This document shows positions 50,367 to 58,903 of a stretch of 64,000 bases of DNA, one piece after another. Position 1 is the stretch's first letter. Each line of letters starts with the position of its first letter. The notes under the pieces were generated by a model. The model had not been told where the DNA came from. It searched no databases and saw only the letters and a list, made by a program, of their open reading frames with translations. The position numbers were made by a program, and so were the translations under genes. This DNA comes from Mesobacillus maritimus (GTDB lineage: Bacteria > Bacillota > Bacilli > Bacillales > Cytobacillaceae), in assembly GCF_019749255.1 (NCBI RefSeq), contig NZ_JACWFH010000015.1, forward strand, positions 1 through 64,000. Reading direction: 5' to 3'.

Positions 50367-52362
50367 AATAGCTATCTCAAATGTAAAAAGAAGCTTTAGG
50401 GATTATTCAATCTATTTCCTGACATTGACCTTAGGCGTGTGTATATTTTACAGTTTCAATTCCATTGAATCCCAAAATTTACTATCAAAAATGAATAAGG
50501 ACGCTGACTTTATATTAACGATCAATTTACTTATGGCAGGAACATCCATATTTGTATCCTTTGTTCTCGGTGGGCTAATCATTTATGCAAATAATTTTTT
50601 AATAAAAAAGCGAAAAAAAGAATTAGGAATTTATATGACATTAGGAATGTCAAAACGTAAAATCTCAAAAATCCTGATAGTTGAAACTCTTTTAATAGGT
50701 GTGCTGTCCCTTGTGGTTGGAATCGTACTTGGGATAATCGTATCACAGGGTCTATCGATCCTGGTGGCCAACATCTTGTCGGTTGATCTGAACAAATATA
50801 AGTTCATTATTTCATTAAGCGCAATAATGAAATCGGTTGTATACTTCGGAATAATCTATCTTCTGGTCATGATTTTCAATCAGTTTACGATCTCAAAGTA
50901 CAAATTAATCGACATGTTAAATGCATCAAAGAAAAATGAAGTAGTAAAGCTAAAAAACTCTTTTGTCTCAATACTTATTTTTATTTTATCTATGGTTTTA
51001 TTAGGAACTGCTTACGCAAGGATACTAAAAACAGGCTTAGATGCTGAAAACGCCGAATTGATCGTTACTGTCATGATAGGCGTTATCGGAACGCTGTTAT
51101 TCTTTTTCAGTCTCTCCAGCTTCTTTATTCATATTGTGCAAAAGAGCAAAAAAATCTATCTAAAAGATATAAATATATTTGTATTAAGACAGATAAACAA
51201 CAAAATAAATACGAACTTTCTGTCCATGACTGTCATATGTCTTATGCTTTTTTTAACGATTACCCTTTTATTTACTGCGTTTGATTTAAAAGGAACGATT
51301 GATAGAAATTCAGCAGGAAATAAAGCATTTGATGCTGCAGCGTTTCTCGTTGTTGATAACGAAAACGAAGACCCAAAGGCAAATGATATAGAAGAATATT
51401 TAAATGACATTGACTTTACTTTTGAAGCTTATGAAAAACATTCCTTTTATAATGAATACAAGCTTAATCTTACGATAGAGCACTTGTTATCAAATTATTT
51501 AAGTAAGCAAGAGAAAATCGATTTAGAGCAAAATTATTTGGATGGCCCTATATCCGCGATTAAAATATCAGATTATAACTCAATCATAAAACTTAATGGA
51601 CACGACCCTATTCCTTTAAAGGAGAATGAGGTTTTAGTTGTTTCTAACTACGGTCAGGTGAATCACGCTTTACCAGAATATATGAAAAATGAAAACATCA
51701 TTCATATAGAGGACAAAGCATACACCATTAGAAATGAATCTCCTATAGAGGAGAATATAAAGATCACAGGGAGCAAATTTTTTTATCTCATAATTCCTGA
51801 TAACTTCAATGGAGAACTACAATTAGAGTTTTCAAGTTTTAACGTGATTTATGATGAAAGCTATGCTGAGAAATCGGAAGAGAAATTTTCAAACCTGTTT
51901 AATAACCTTTCGGAAGACAAATATAGAGACATTTCTCCAGCTTTAGTGTTAGGGAGTACAATCAATCAAAAAGAGGATAGAGATAATGGTTTAGCAGCAA
52001 TAGTTGTATTTCTTGGACTATTTTTAGGTCTTACCTTTATCATTTCTAGCGCGGCAGTTATGGCATTGCAACAATTATCTGATGCAAGTGATAGCTTGGA
52101 ACGATATAAATCTCTAAAGAAAATAGGTGTCACCGAAAAATTAATAAACAAAGCAATATTAAGACAAAGCTTAATCTATTTCTTAGTACCCTTAGGTCTG
52201 GCTGTTATTCATTCAATTGTTGGAATTAGTGCTGTTAGTGAAAATTTTACATTCCACTACGAAAGTATAATAGTAAGCTCATTATTCCTTGTAATCATAT
52301 ATGGTGGCTATTTTTATGCAACGTATGTTGGTGTTAAGAATATAGTGAAAAATAGCAATTAG
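50356..52362 (+). CDS. ABC transporter permease, BceB-like
   Basis: A 668-aa permease with ten predicted helices: an FtsX-like unit near the N-terminus (FSKIAISNVKRSFRDYSIYFLTLTLGV; ANNFLIKKRKKELGIYMTLGMSKRKI), a large extracellular domain of about 200 residues between helices seven and eight (about 315-520), and a C-terminal FtsX unit (RYKSLKKIGVTEKLINKAI). The outer domain defines the antibiotic recognised, such as bacitracin or lantibiotics, but the specificity cannot be read. ATG 50356 is chosen since TTG 50338 would embed GGAGG in the gene. Confidence 0.92.
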   Translation: MFSKIAISNVKRSFRDYSIYFLTLTLGVCIFYSFNSIESQNLLSKMNKDADFILTINLLMAGTSIFVSFVLGGLIIYANNFLIKKRKKELGIYMTLGMSKRKISKILIVETLLIGVLSLVVGIVLGIIVSQGLSILVANILSVDLNKYKFIISLSAIMKSVVYFGIIYLLVMIFNQFTISKYKLIDMLNASKKNEVVKLKNSFVSILIFILSMVLLGTAYARILKTGLDAENAELIVTVMIGVIGTLLFFFSLSSFFIHIVQKSKKIYLKDINIFVLRQINNKINTNFLSMTVICLMLFLTITLLFTAFDLKGTIDRNSAGNKAFDAAAFLVVDNENEDPKANDIEEYLNDIDFTFEAYEKHSFYNEYKLNLTIEHLLSNYLSKQEKIDLEQNYLDGPISAIKISDYNSIIKLNGHDPIPLKENEVLVVSNYGQVNHALPEYMKNENIIHIEDKAYTIRNESPIEENIKITGSKFFYLIIPDNFNGELQLEFSSFNVIYDESYAEKSEEKFSNLFNNLSEDKYRDISPALVLGSTINQKEDRDNGLAAIVVFLGLFLGLTFIISSAAVMALQQLSDASDSLERYKSLKKIGVTEKLINKAILRQSLIYFLVPLGLAVIHSIVGISAVSENFTFHYESIIVSSLFLVIIYGGYFYATYVGVKNIVKNSN

Positions 52363-52385
52363 GGAATAGTAACGAATTTTAATTA

Positions 52386-52416
52386 GTCCAGTAGAAACAT
52401 ACTGGGCTTTTTTTTT
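52386..52416 (+). terminator. Terminator after the Bce-type operon
   Basis: GTCCAGTA and TACTGGGC pair around GAAACA, followed by nine T. Confidence 0.9.
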
Positions 52417-52571
52417 GCACCAAGAACAATTGATATTATTTTTTAATAATTAAATGAAATACTTAGGTAATTTAAGGCGATACAATTGTAAAAAATAGTA
52501 GAATGGTTTAAGGTGAATATTTATGAAACTATAATAAAAAATGAAGCAAAAATAGAAATGGAGAGTTCGTA

Positions 52572-53558
52572 GTGAGTAATCAAATAAAAGTAGGGATTGT
52601 AGGTTACGGTAATCTTGGTAGAGGAACCATTGAAGCAATCAAACAAAGTCAAGATATGGAACTTGTGGCTATTTTTACAAGACGAGCACCTGAAAGTCTT
52701 GCAATCAATGAACCAAATGTAGAGGTTTTACATATCTCAAGTGCGGAGGAATACAAGGACAAAATTGATGTAATGATTCTATGTGGAGGATCAGCAACAG
52801 ATCTTCCAGATCAGGCTCCTCATTTCGCTAGAATGTTCAACACAATCGATAGTTACGATACACATGCAAAGATTCCTGAATTCTTTAGTGTAGTTGATGA
52901 AGCGGCTAAATCAAGTGGTAAGACTAGCATTATTTCTGTTGGTTGGGATCCAGGTTTATTCTCTTTGAACCGTTTAATGGCAGAAGCCATTTTACCGAAG
53001 GGTGAAACGTACACTTTCTGGGGAAAAGGATTGAGCCAAGGACATTCAGACGCCGTTCGTAGAGTAGAGGGTGTTGCAGCTGGTGTACAGTATACTGTAC
53101 CAATTGAAGAGGCGATTGAGAAAGTGAAAAGTGGAGTAAATCCTGAACTATCTACACGTGAAAAACACCGCCGCGTTTGTTATGTGGTAGCAGAAGAAGG
53201 GTATGATCAAGCTAAAATCGAACAGGATATTAAAACAATGCCTAACTACTTTGCTGATTATGAGACAGAGGTAAACTTTATTACAGCTGAAGAATTAAAA
53301 GAAAACCATTCAAAATTACCACATGGTGGGTTTGTCATTCGAAGCGGTAAGTCAGGAGAAGAGAATAACCAAATTATTGAATTCTCACTTAACTTAGAGA
53401 GTAACCCTGAATTTACAGCTAGTGTACTAGTTGCATATGCTAGAGCAGCTTATCGATTAAATAATGAAGGACAAGTTGGTGCTAAAACTGTTTTTGATAT
53501 AGCACCTGGATATCTGTCTCCAAGATCTCCAGAAGACTTGAGAAGAGATCTATTATAA
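52572..53558 (+). CDS. ddh: meso-Diaminopimelate D-dehydrogenase
   Basis: A 328-aa NADPH-dependent enzyme making meso-diaminopimelate from tetrahydrodipicolinate and ammonia in one step of lysine and peptidoglycan synthesis. The N-terminal Rossmann motif is VGIVGYGNLGRG; substrate-domain blocks are GGSATDLPDQAPHFARMFNTIDSYDTH, SVGWDPGLFSLNRLM and the terminal DIAPGYLSPRSPEDLRRDLL. Only some bacilli have it, since most use the acetylase pathway. The GTG start follows GGAGAGTTCGTA. It is monocistronic with a terminator; no lysine riboswitch was seen in the 150-bp leader. Confidence 0.95.
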   Translation: MSNQIKVGIVGYGNLGRGTIEAIKQSQDMELVAIFTRRAPESLAINEPNVEVLHISSAEEYKDKIDVMILCGGSATDLPDQAPHFARMFNTIDSYDTHAKIPEFFSVVDEAAKSSGKTSIISVGWDPGLFSLNRLMAEAILPKGETYTFWGKGLSQGHSDAVRRVEGVAAGVQYTVPIEEAIEKVKSGVNPELSTREKHRRVCYVVAEEGYDQAKIEQDIKTMPNYFADYETEVNFITAEELKENHSKLPHGGFVIRSGKSGEENNQIIEFSLNLESNPEFTASVLVAYARAAYRLNNEGQVGAKTVFDIAPGYLSPRSPEDLRRDLL

Positions 53559-53602
53559 TAGACGACCCTGTCTCAGAGTATATCAGGGGATTCTATAATG
53601 TA

Positions 53603-53637
53603 GGAAGACCATCAACTTAATGATGGTCTTTCCTTTT
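53603..53637 (+). terminator. Terminator after ddh
   Basis: GGAAGACCATCA and TGATGGTCTTTCC pair around CTTAA, followed by TTTT. Confidence 0.88.
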
Positions 53638-53713
53638 AAGTTAAAGAACTCTTTAGCAAAAAGTAAATATTCGAATGAATAATATTAATATTTTGATGAC
53701 CAATATAGATAAT

Positions 53714-53785
53714 AAAATCGATTAGGAATTTATTAATTATGATATTTTATATCATCATAATTAATCTTATTTCAATCGGTTTTTT
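53714..53785. other. Long AT-rich hairpin ending in T tract
   Basis: AAATCGATT and AATCGGTTT close a structure whose inner part, TTAATTATGATAT and ATATCATCATAATTAA, pairs almost completely. It is followed by TTTTTTC. It sits in a 668-bp gene-free interval between ddh and the arsR-type gene and could end or form a small RNA. Confidence 0.5.
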
Positions 53786-53805
53786 CATAGAAATCAATGA
53801 ACTTG

Positions 53806-53840
53806 GGACTGAATTCAATATGGGTTCAGTCCTATTTCCT
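53806..53840 (+). terminator. Second hairpin in the ddh-arsR interval
   Basis: GGACTGAA and TTCAGTCC pair around an 11-nt loop, followed by TATTTCC. Nothing else is recognisable up to 54150. Confidence 0.5.
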
Positions 53841-54152
53841 TACCCACCATTTCCTAAATTCCTTACCAATAAGGGTTCGATTCTTCTTTATGCAATCTAG
53901 TTGGTGTCCTCACTCAATAAATCTATAGCATTTAGATCTTTTCATTATTTGCTTCCCAACCATTTCAATCTTTTCCATAATTCATTGAGCCACAACCTTC
54001 GCATACCCAGAGATAGGATATGATAATTTCTCAAATCAAAAGAATGTCTTTGTTTTAAAGTGTGTTATTTGCTTGGCAAAGTCAGGGGTACTTCGTGAGA
54101 AGAATAATAAAAAGGATTTCATATAGCATATGTTATTTATTTTTAAAAAATA

Positions 54153-54201
54153 TTGACTAGACACTAGATGGTGTCGTATATTTAGGACACCATTTAGTGT
54201 C
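54153..54201 (+). promoter_or_regulatory. Promoter with twin GACAC-N6-GTGTC operators
   Basis: A -35 TTGACT (54153-54158) and -10 TATATT (54177-54182) are 18 bp apart. Two inverted repeats, GACACTAGATGGTGTC (54160-54175) and GACACCATTTAGTGTC (54186-54201), lie in the spacer and just after the -10. This is the layout of tight autorepression by the ArsR-type repressor encoded immediately downstream. Confidence 0.75.
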
Positions 54202-54226
54202 GTTTGTATTTAAAAGGGGGAAGATT

Positions 54227-54547
54227 TTGAACACTACTCATCAAAAGCATGATGTTTTTGTAGCGATTGCAGATCCTACTAGACGTAAATTAATCCGTTT
54301 GTTGGCTGGTGCTGAAGAGTTGCCTCTACATGAAATAACTCCTCATTTTCAAATGGGGCGGACTGCTGTATCTAAACATTTGGCTGTTCTTAAAGAAGCA
54401 GATTTAGTTACGAACCGTAAAATAGGGAGAGAAACAAAGTACCGACTAAATCCAGCTCCCTTACAGGAAGTGAAAGATTGGTTATCTTTTTATGACAAGT
54501 TTTGGAATGAAAGAGCGATATTATTAAAGAATATATTGGAGGAATAA
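54227..54547 (+). CDS. ArsR/SmtB-family transcriptional repressor
   Basis: A 106-aa winged-helix protein: VFVAIADPTRRKLIRLLAG (helices 1-2), then FQMGRTAVSKHLAVLKEADLVTNRKIGRETKYRLN (recognition helix and wing). It lacks the ELCVC metal motif, so the ligand is likely not arsenite, and it belongs to the SRPBCC-associated ArsR group. The TTG at 54227 is taken as start because AAAAGGGGG precedes it and the promoter operators end at 54201. The next gene starts 3 bp after the stop. Confidence 0.88.
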   Translation: MNTTHQKHDVFVAIADPTRRKLIRLLAGAEELPLHEITPHFQMGRTAVSKHLAVLKEADLVTNRKIGRETKYRLNPAPLQEVKDWLSFYDKFWNERAILLKNILEE

Positions 54548-54550
54548 ATC

Positions 54551-54943
54551 ATGGCAGATTTAGTATTAGATTTTCAATTTAAGAGTCCAATCAACAAGGT
54601 ATGGGACGCTTTAACAAATTCGGACACACTTGCACAATGGGTAATGGAAAATAATTTTAAACCAATTGTAGGATACAAGTGTCAGTTTCGAAATGTGGAA
54701 ATAGATTTAATCGTGGATAGTGAAGTATTGGTGGTAGACAAGCCTAATAAGCTTTCTTACACATGGGTAGGTGGGCCGATAAACACTATCGTCACATGGA
54801 CATTGAAAGAAGAGGATGGAACAACCTACTTACATCTTGAGCAAACTGGATTTGAAAACGAAAATGTTCAAGCGTTCAACGGTGCGAAGTATGGTTGGGC
54901 ATATAAAATTGAAGAGCTTAAAAAAGTGTTAGAGGAAATGTAA
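54551..54943 (+). CDS. SRPBCC (AHSA1/START-like) domain protein
   Basis: A 130-aa single-domain protein of the AHSA1-like START superfamily: FQFKSPINKVWDALTNSDTLAQWVM at the start, then VVDKPNKLSYTWVGG, TIVTWTLKEEDGTTYLHLEQTGF and the C-terminal helix. Such proteins bind hydrophobic ligands in a helix-grip cavity and are frequently paired with this type of ArsR repressor. The physiological ligand is unknown. It is translated with the repressor gene (3 bp gap). Confidence 0.88.
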   Translation: MADLVLDFQFKSPINKVWDALTNSDTLAQWVMENNFKPIVGYKCQFRNVEIDLIVDSEVLVVDKPNKLSYTWVGGPINTIVTWTLKEEDGTTYLHLEQTGFENENVQAFNGAKYGWAYKIEELKKVLEEM

Positions 54944-54988
54944 GACCAACTTAGGAACAACCTCATTTTTATTTGAGGAGGGAACAAA

Positions 54989-55360
54989 TTGGAAAATTTC
55001 ACTGGATTTTTAGCGGGGATTGATGACCCTTTTCATAGAGAAAGAACGGAAGAAGTGTTTACCTGGATAAAAGATAACTATCCAAATTTAAAGACAGAAA
55101 TTAAATGGAATCAACCGATGTTTACGGATCATGGCACGTTTATTCTTGGATTTAGCTTAGCTAAAAAGCATATGTCTGTCGCTCCTGAAAGTGTAACGAT
55201 TACTCATGTAGAAAGTGATATTGCAAAAGCAGGCTATGAGTACACAAAGGAGATTATCCGTATTCCTTGGAATAATCAGGTAGACTATACACTACTTAAG
55301 AAAATGATTGATTTTAATATTAAAGACAAGGCAAACTGTACAACTCTCTGGAGAAAATAG
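54989..55360 (+). CDS. fra: Frataxin-like iron chaperone, YdhG/Fra (DUF1801)
   Basis: A 123-aa DUF1801 protein with the same length as B. subtilis YdhG (Fra) and its conserved blocks DPFHRERTEEVFTWI, TEIKWNQPMFTDHGTFI, KKHMSVAPE and YTKEIIRIPWN. Fra supplies iron for Fe-S and heme assembly. The TTG start follows TGAGGAGGGAACAAA. It lies 45 bp after the SRPBCC gene and may be in the same ArsR-controlled operon. Confidence 0.88.
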   Translation: MENFTGFLAGIDDPFHRERTEEVFTWIKDNYPNLKTEIKWNQPMFTDHGTFILGFSLAKKHMSVAPESVTITHVESDIAKAGYEYTKEIIRIPWNNQVDYTLLKKMIDFNIKDKANCTTLWRK

Positions 55361-55425
55361 AAAAACTAGGTGGGCCAAATAGAAAGCATGAAAGTATACT
55401 GGAGAGAATTAAAGGAGTTAGGGAT

Positions 55426-56133
55426 ATGGGTTTTTTTCAAGATATGGTTGCGGTGTTTAAAAAAAGAGAATTATCTTTCTTAGAAAGTTACAAAGAATCT
55501 GAAGATGTCTATACCTTTTTGTTTAAAAAAGAGAAAGACTTAACCTGGAAAGCAGGGCAGCATGGTTTGTTCAGTATCACTCATAAAAAATTTAAAAATA
55601 ATACTAAACCATTTACGATCGCATCTGCTCCAAGTGAAAATGTTGTGAAATTAACAATGAAAATTAATAAGAATCCAAGTGAATTTAAGAAGGCAATGTT
55701 AGAACTAAAACAAGGAATGACAATTGGTATGTCTGGACCTTTAGGGTCATTTTATTTAACCGATGATCGTCCTACTGTTCTTATTGCTGGAGGCATTGGA
55801 ATTACACCGTTTCTATCCATCGTAAAACAATTAGAAGCAGAAGGTAACAACAATAAGAAGCCAGTACACCTACTCTATATGGATAGTGAAAAATTTTATC
55901 TAATAAAGGATAAAGATGAACTTGTTGCTAACAATAGCTCATTAAATATCAAATATCTTGACACAAGGGAAGACTTACTTACAGAGATAAACAAGGTTGC
56001 TAATCTTTATCAGAACAATGGTCAATATCTGATTGCAGGTCCGAAGGCTATGGTAGATTCGATCTCTAGCTACTTACAGAATAATAGCATTTCAAAAAAG
56101 AATATAAAAAAGGATGCTTTTTATGGCTATTAA
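55426..56133 (+). CDS. Ferredoxin-NADP reductase-like FAD/NAD oxidoreductase
   Basis: A 235-aa flavoprotein reductase module: FAD-binding barrel with KPFTIASAPSE (the R-x-Y-S/T-type FAD motif with Phe), then GPLGSFYL and the NAD(P) domain with VLIAGGIGITPFLSIVKQL and a C-terminal aromatic (FYGY). There is no fused ferredoxin or globin domain, so the partner electron carrier is separate. AAAGGAGTTAGGG lies before the ATG. It is probably part of the ArsR operon. Confidence 0.88.
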   Translation: MGFFQDMVAVFKKRELSFLESYKESEDVYTFLFKKEKDLTWKAGQHGLFSITHKKFKNNTKPFTIASAPSENVVKLTMKINKNPSEFKKAMLELKQGMTIGMSGPLGSFYLTDDRPTVLIAGGIGITPFLSIVKQLEAEGNNNKKPVHLLYMDSEKFYLIKDKDELVANNSSLNIKYLDTREDLLTEINKVANLYQNNGQYLIAGPKAMVDSISSYLQNNSISKKNIKKDAFYGY

Positions 56134-56162
56134 AGGATGAGTTGGGGAGGTTCAGTTCAGTT

Positions 56163-56582
56163 ATGAAACCAAGAATCACTGTTATTACAATAGGCGTAAA
56201 TGATTTGGAAAAGGCACTAATATTCTATCGTGATGGTTTGGGATTAAGTACAGAAGGTATTGTAGGTAAAGAGTTTGAGCATGGAGCAGTTGCCTTTTTT
56301 GACCTACAAGCAGGTTTGAAACTTGCTATATGGAAACGAGAAGATATTGCATATGAGGCAAAAGTTACACTGGCTCCTGCAAGTCCAACTGAATTTACAA
56401 TCGGCCATAATGTAAGTAGCAAAGAAGAAGTAGATAAGGTATTAGAACAAGCCGAAAAAGCGGGTGCAACCATTACGGACCCAGCCCATGACACTTTTTG
56501 GGGTGGATATTCTGGTCACTTTCAAGATCCAGATGGCCATTTGTGGGAAGTAGTCTGGAATCTAGCTTGGGAGATTGAATAG
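56163..56582 (+). CDS. VOC family protein
   Basis: A 139-aa vicinal oxygen chelate protein: RITVITIGVNDLEKALIFYRDGLGL, FFDLQAGLKLAIW and the end HFQDPDGHLWEVVWN, where His and Glu can be metal ligands. Relatives include glyoxalase-like and antibiotic-resistance proteins; the substrate is not known. ATG 56163 follows TTGGGGAGG with a rather long 12-nt spacing; a TTG at 56142 is in frame but overlaps that site. It is 29 bp after the reductase gene. Confidence 0.87.
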   Translation: MKPRITVITIGVNDLEKALIFYRDGLGLSTEGIVGKEFEHGAVAFFDLQAGLKLAIWKREDIAYEAKVTLAPASPTEFTIGHNVSSKEEVDKVLEQAEKAGATITDPAHDTFWGGYSGHFQDPDGHLWEVVWNLAWEIE

Positions 56583-56683
56583 TACTAAACATATGTTGTT
56601 GAAAGTGCCTATTAATACGTCAGGTAATTAATTATATTAGTAACTAGGGTGGTTCTTCAACCTACAAGACCTCCTCCTAAATT

Positions 56684-56714
56684 TGCGTCTCTACTTAAAG
56701 TAGGGGCGTTTTTA
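56684..56714 (+). terminator. Terminator-like hairpin, possibly a T-box remnant
   Basis: GCGTCTCTACTT pairs with AGTAGGGGCG, followed by TTTTTAG. Forty bases upstream is TAACTAGGGTGG, like the start of a T-box sequence, which could compete for the CTCTA arm. The leader is too short for a complete T-box, so the simple terminator reading is preferred. Confidence 0.6.
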
Positions 56715-56807
56715 GATAAGAGTCATGGGGCTAATGGGAGTTAAGAATGCCCATCCCACTCTTTCTCCCAATAAAAGTAATAATCATAAGGAGCGGAGAA
56801 ATATACA

Positions 56808-57665
56808 ATGAGAAGCGAAATTGAAATGATGAATATGATTGTTGAATTTGCTAGAAACGATAATAGAATTCGCTTTGCAACGCTGGAAGGATCTCGTACG
56901 AACAAAAACATTCCGAGAGATACTTTCCAAGATTATGATATTTCTTATTTTGTAACCGATATGGATTCCTTCAAAACAGATGATCATTGGCTAGATGTTT
57001 TTGGGAAACGATTGATTATGCAAAAACCTGAAGATATGGAGCTTTTTCCGCCAGAGTTAGGGAATTGGTTTTCTTATCTCATGATATTTGAAGATGGCAA
57101 TCGAATAGATTTGACACTTATTCCGATTAATGAAGTAGAGGATTATTTTATCAATAGTGACGGTTTAGTTGAAGTAATCCTTGATAAGGATGGGCTTGTC
57201 AAACGTGAAGTGGTCGCTACTGATCGAAAGTATTGGATTAAAAAGCCCACAGCAAGAGAGTTTGATGATTGCTGCAATGAATTTTGGTGGGTTTCAACTT
57301 ACGTAGTAAAGGGATTAGCGAGAAGAGAAATTCTCTTTGCAATTGACCATTTGAACGAGATTGCTAGACCGAACTTGTTAAGAATGATGTCTTGGCAAAT
57401 TGGATTAGAGAGAAGCTTCGACTTTAGTCTGGGGAAAAACTACAAATTTATTAATCACTATCTACCGAAAGAAGATTGGGACTCATTGCTTACTACTTAT
57501 TCAGAAAGTGACTACCAATACATGTGGCGGGCATTATTCACTTGCTATAAGTTATTTAGAAAATACTCTAAATCTGTGGCAGAAAGACTTGGATATAAGT
57601 ATCCAGATTATGACGAGTCTATCACGAAATATACACAAAACATTTATCAGTCAATGTTTAGTTAA
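56808..57665 (+). CDS. Aminoglycoside 6-adenylyltransferase (AadK-like)
   Basis: A 285-aa nucleotidyltransferase of the ANT(6) family. The active site is LEGSRTNKNIPRDTFQDYDISYFV (G-S-R and D-x-D), with a third acidic residue in GNRIDLTLIP, and the C-terminal helical domain contains EFWWVSTYVVKGLAR and RMMSWQIG. It adenylates streptomycin at the 6-hydroxyl. Bacilli carry such genes chromosomally as intrinsic resistance. AAGGAGCGGAG precedes the ATG. No mobile-element signs flank it. Confidence 0.92.
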   Translation: MRSEIEMMNMIVEFARNDNRIRFATLEGSRTNKNIPRDTFQDYDISYFVTDMDSFKTDDHWLDVFGKRLIMQKPEDMELFPPELGNWFSYLMIFEDGNRIDLTLIPINEVEDYFINSDGLVEVILDKDGLVKREVVATDRKYWIKKPTAREFDDCCNEFWWVSTYVVKGLARREILFAIDHLNEIARPNLLRMMSWQIGLERSFDFSLGKNYKFINHYLPKEDWDSLLTTYSESDYQYMWRALFTCYKLFRKYSKSVAERLGYKYPDYDESITKYTQNIYQSMFS

Positions 57666-57797
57666 TATTACAGTGTGAGTGTTAGTCCTTAGGATTAATA
57701 TGGGTGTGATAAAATGATTAAGAGGTATTCAGATTCACAAATCAAGATAATGATAAGAGATAAAGGTATTTCTTGATGAAATTGAGGAGGTAAGTAC

Positions 57798-58568
57798 ATG
57801 GATGTTGTACATATTGTTGAAAATATAGATAATCTTTTTCATGTAACCAGTAAGGAAATCTATTCTAGTGAATCTGGGATTACCTACAATGCCGATAAGA
57901 AAGTTAATAAAATAGGATACTGTGTTAACCTAACGCTTGAAACGATAGAGCAAGCCAGTGTTCATGGCGTTGAATTGATGGTGACCCACCACGATGCATG
58001 GGATGAAATATATGGCTTAAGAGAGGCATGCATTGAAAAATTAGCAGAGTATGGGATCAGTCACTATTATAACCACTTGCCACTTGATGACTGTAATTTT
58101 GGAACAAATGATAGTTTATTAAAAAAACTAAATTTAGAAATTGTAAAAAGAACTCATGAGTGGGAAGGGTTATATTTTGGTAGAATAGCAGAATGCGATG
58201 AGGAAATCGAATTTAATGAATTAGTTAACAATATGGAAAATCTACTAGAAGAACCAGTGAAATTTTGGCAGTTTAATGACAAAAAGGTAAAGCGAGTGGG
58301 ATTAGTTTGTGGGAATGGTGCGCCAACAGCTTGCCTTAAGGAAGCAGTTGAGAATAAGTGTGATGTATACATTACAGGTGAATGTAATTTGTATACGATT
58401 CAATATGCACAATTTAAAGGGATAAATCTTATCATTGGGAGTCATACTTTCACAGAAATTTTTGGGATTGAAAGTTTAGCATTGAAATTAAATGAGAATA
58501 TAAAAGAACTTGAAGTAGTGAGACTTAATGAAAAGCATGATGAAGCCATTTTTAGTAAAAAATATTAA
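57798..58568 (+). CDS. Nif3-like dinuclear metal-centre protein
   Basis: A 256-aa NIF3/YbgI-family protein. Conserved metal-site pieces are MVTHHDAWD near residue 58, NHLPLD near 93 and GSHTFTE near 218. The family forms hexamers with paired metals; its reaction is still debated (GTP cyclohydrolase I type 2 annotations are unreliable). TTGAGGAGG lies 8 nt before the ATG. It is monocistronic, upstream of the TPP riboswitch. Confidence 0.88.
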   Translation: MDVVHIVENIDNLFHVTSKEIYSSESGITYNADKKVNKIGYCVNLTLETIEQASVHGVELMVTHHDAWDEIYGLREACIEKLAEYGISHYYNHLPLDDCNFGTNDSLLKKLNLEIVKRTHEWEGLYFGRIAECDEEIEFNELVNNMENLLEEPVKFWQFNDKKVKRVGLVCGNGAPTACLKEAVENKCDVYITGECNLYTIQYAQFKGINLIIGSHTFTEIFGIESLALKLNENIKELEVVRLNEKHDEAIFSKKY

Positions 58569-58622
58569 TGATGCAGTCTTGCCTTCTTAAAGGGAATAGG
58601 TAATACCATGCACGATATCTAC

Positions 58623-58650
58623 TTGACAACCATTTTAAGAATGTTAAGAT
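58623..58650 (+). promoter_or_regulatory. Likely sigma-A promoter of the thiamine operon
   Basis: TTGACA at 58623-58628 and TAAGAT at 58645-58650 are 16 bp apart, about 35 bp before the TPP riboswitch. Confidence 0.5.
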
Positions 58651-58685
58651 AATACTGAAATGATGTTGGAAAATTTAATATTTTC

Positions 58686-58778
58686 ACCACTAGGGGTGCC
58701 ATCATAATGGCTGAGATTAAAGTATGACTTTAAGACTCTTAGAACCTGATCTGGTTTAGACCAGCGTAGGGAAGTGGG
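58686..58778 (+). promoter_or_regulatory. TPP riboswitch (THI element)
   Basis: The conserved THI pieces occur in order: ACTAGGGGTGCC, GGCTGAGATTAAAG, then GAACCTGATCTGGTTTAGACCAGCGTAGGGAAGTGG. The 3' P1 strand GAAGTGG can also pair with CCACTTTC of the terminator at 58819, so TPP binding should favour termination before tenA. Confidence 0.95.
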
Positions 58779-58818
58779 ATAGAGGAAATTTCTATTTTTA
58801 TTTAATATAATTTCCATA

Positions 58819-58859
58819 AAAACCACTTTCTTTATTTAAAAGAAAAGTGGTTTTTTTTA
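58819..58859 (+). terminator. Riboswitch-controlled terminator before tenA
   Basis: AAAACCACTTTC and GAAAAGTGGTTTT pair around an AT-rich loop and are followed by eight T. It lies 40 nt after the TPP aptamer and 45 nt before the tenA start. Confidence 0.9.
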
Positions 58860-58903
58860 TTCCACTTTCTCCGCTAATACTTTCATTTTCGGAGGGATTG
58901 TAT

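Noticed and set aside
56641-56714. Complete T-box riboswitch
   Set aside because: Only the 3' TAACTAGGGTGG and terminator resemble one; there is no room for stem I and the specifier loop, and the downstream gene is not an amino-acid gene. Kept only as a low-interest remnant.
56808-57665. Horizontally acquired resistance cassette
   Set aside because: No transposase, integron site or repeats flank the gene, and similar aadK genes are intrinsic to bacilli.
57715-57777. 20-codon frame MIKRYSDSQIKIMIRDKGIS
   Set aside because: Too short, no good ribosome site and no family; it could be a fragment but nothing supports it.
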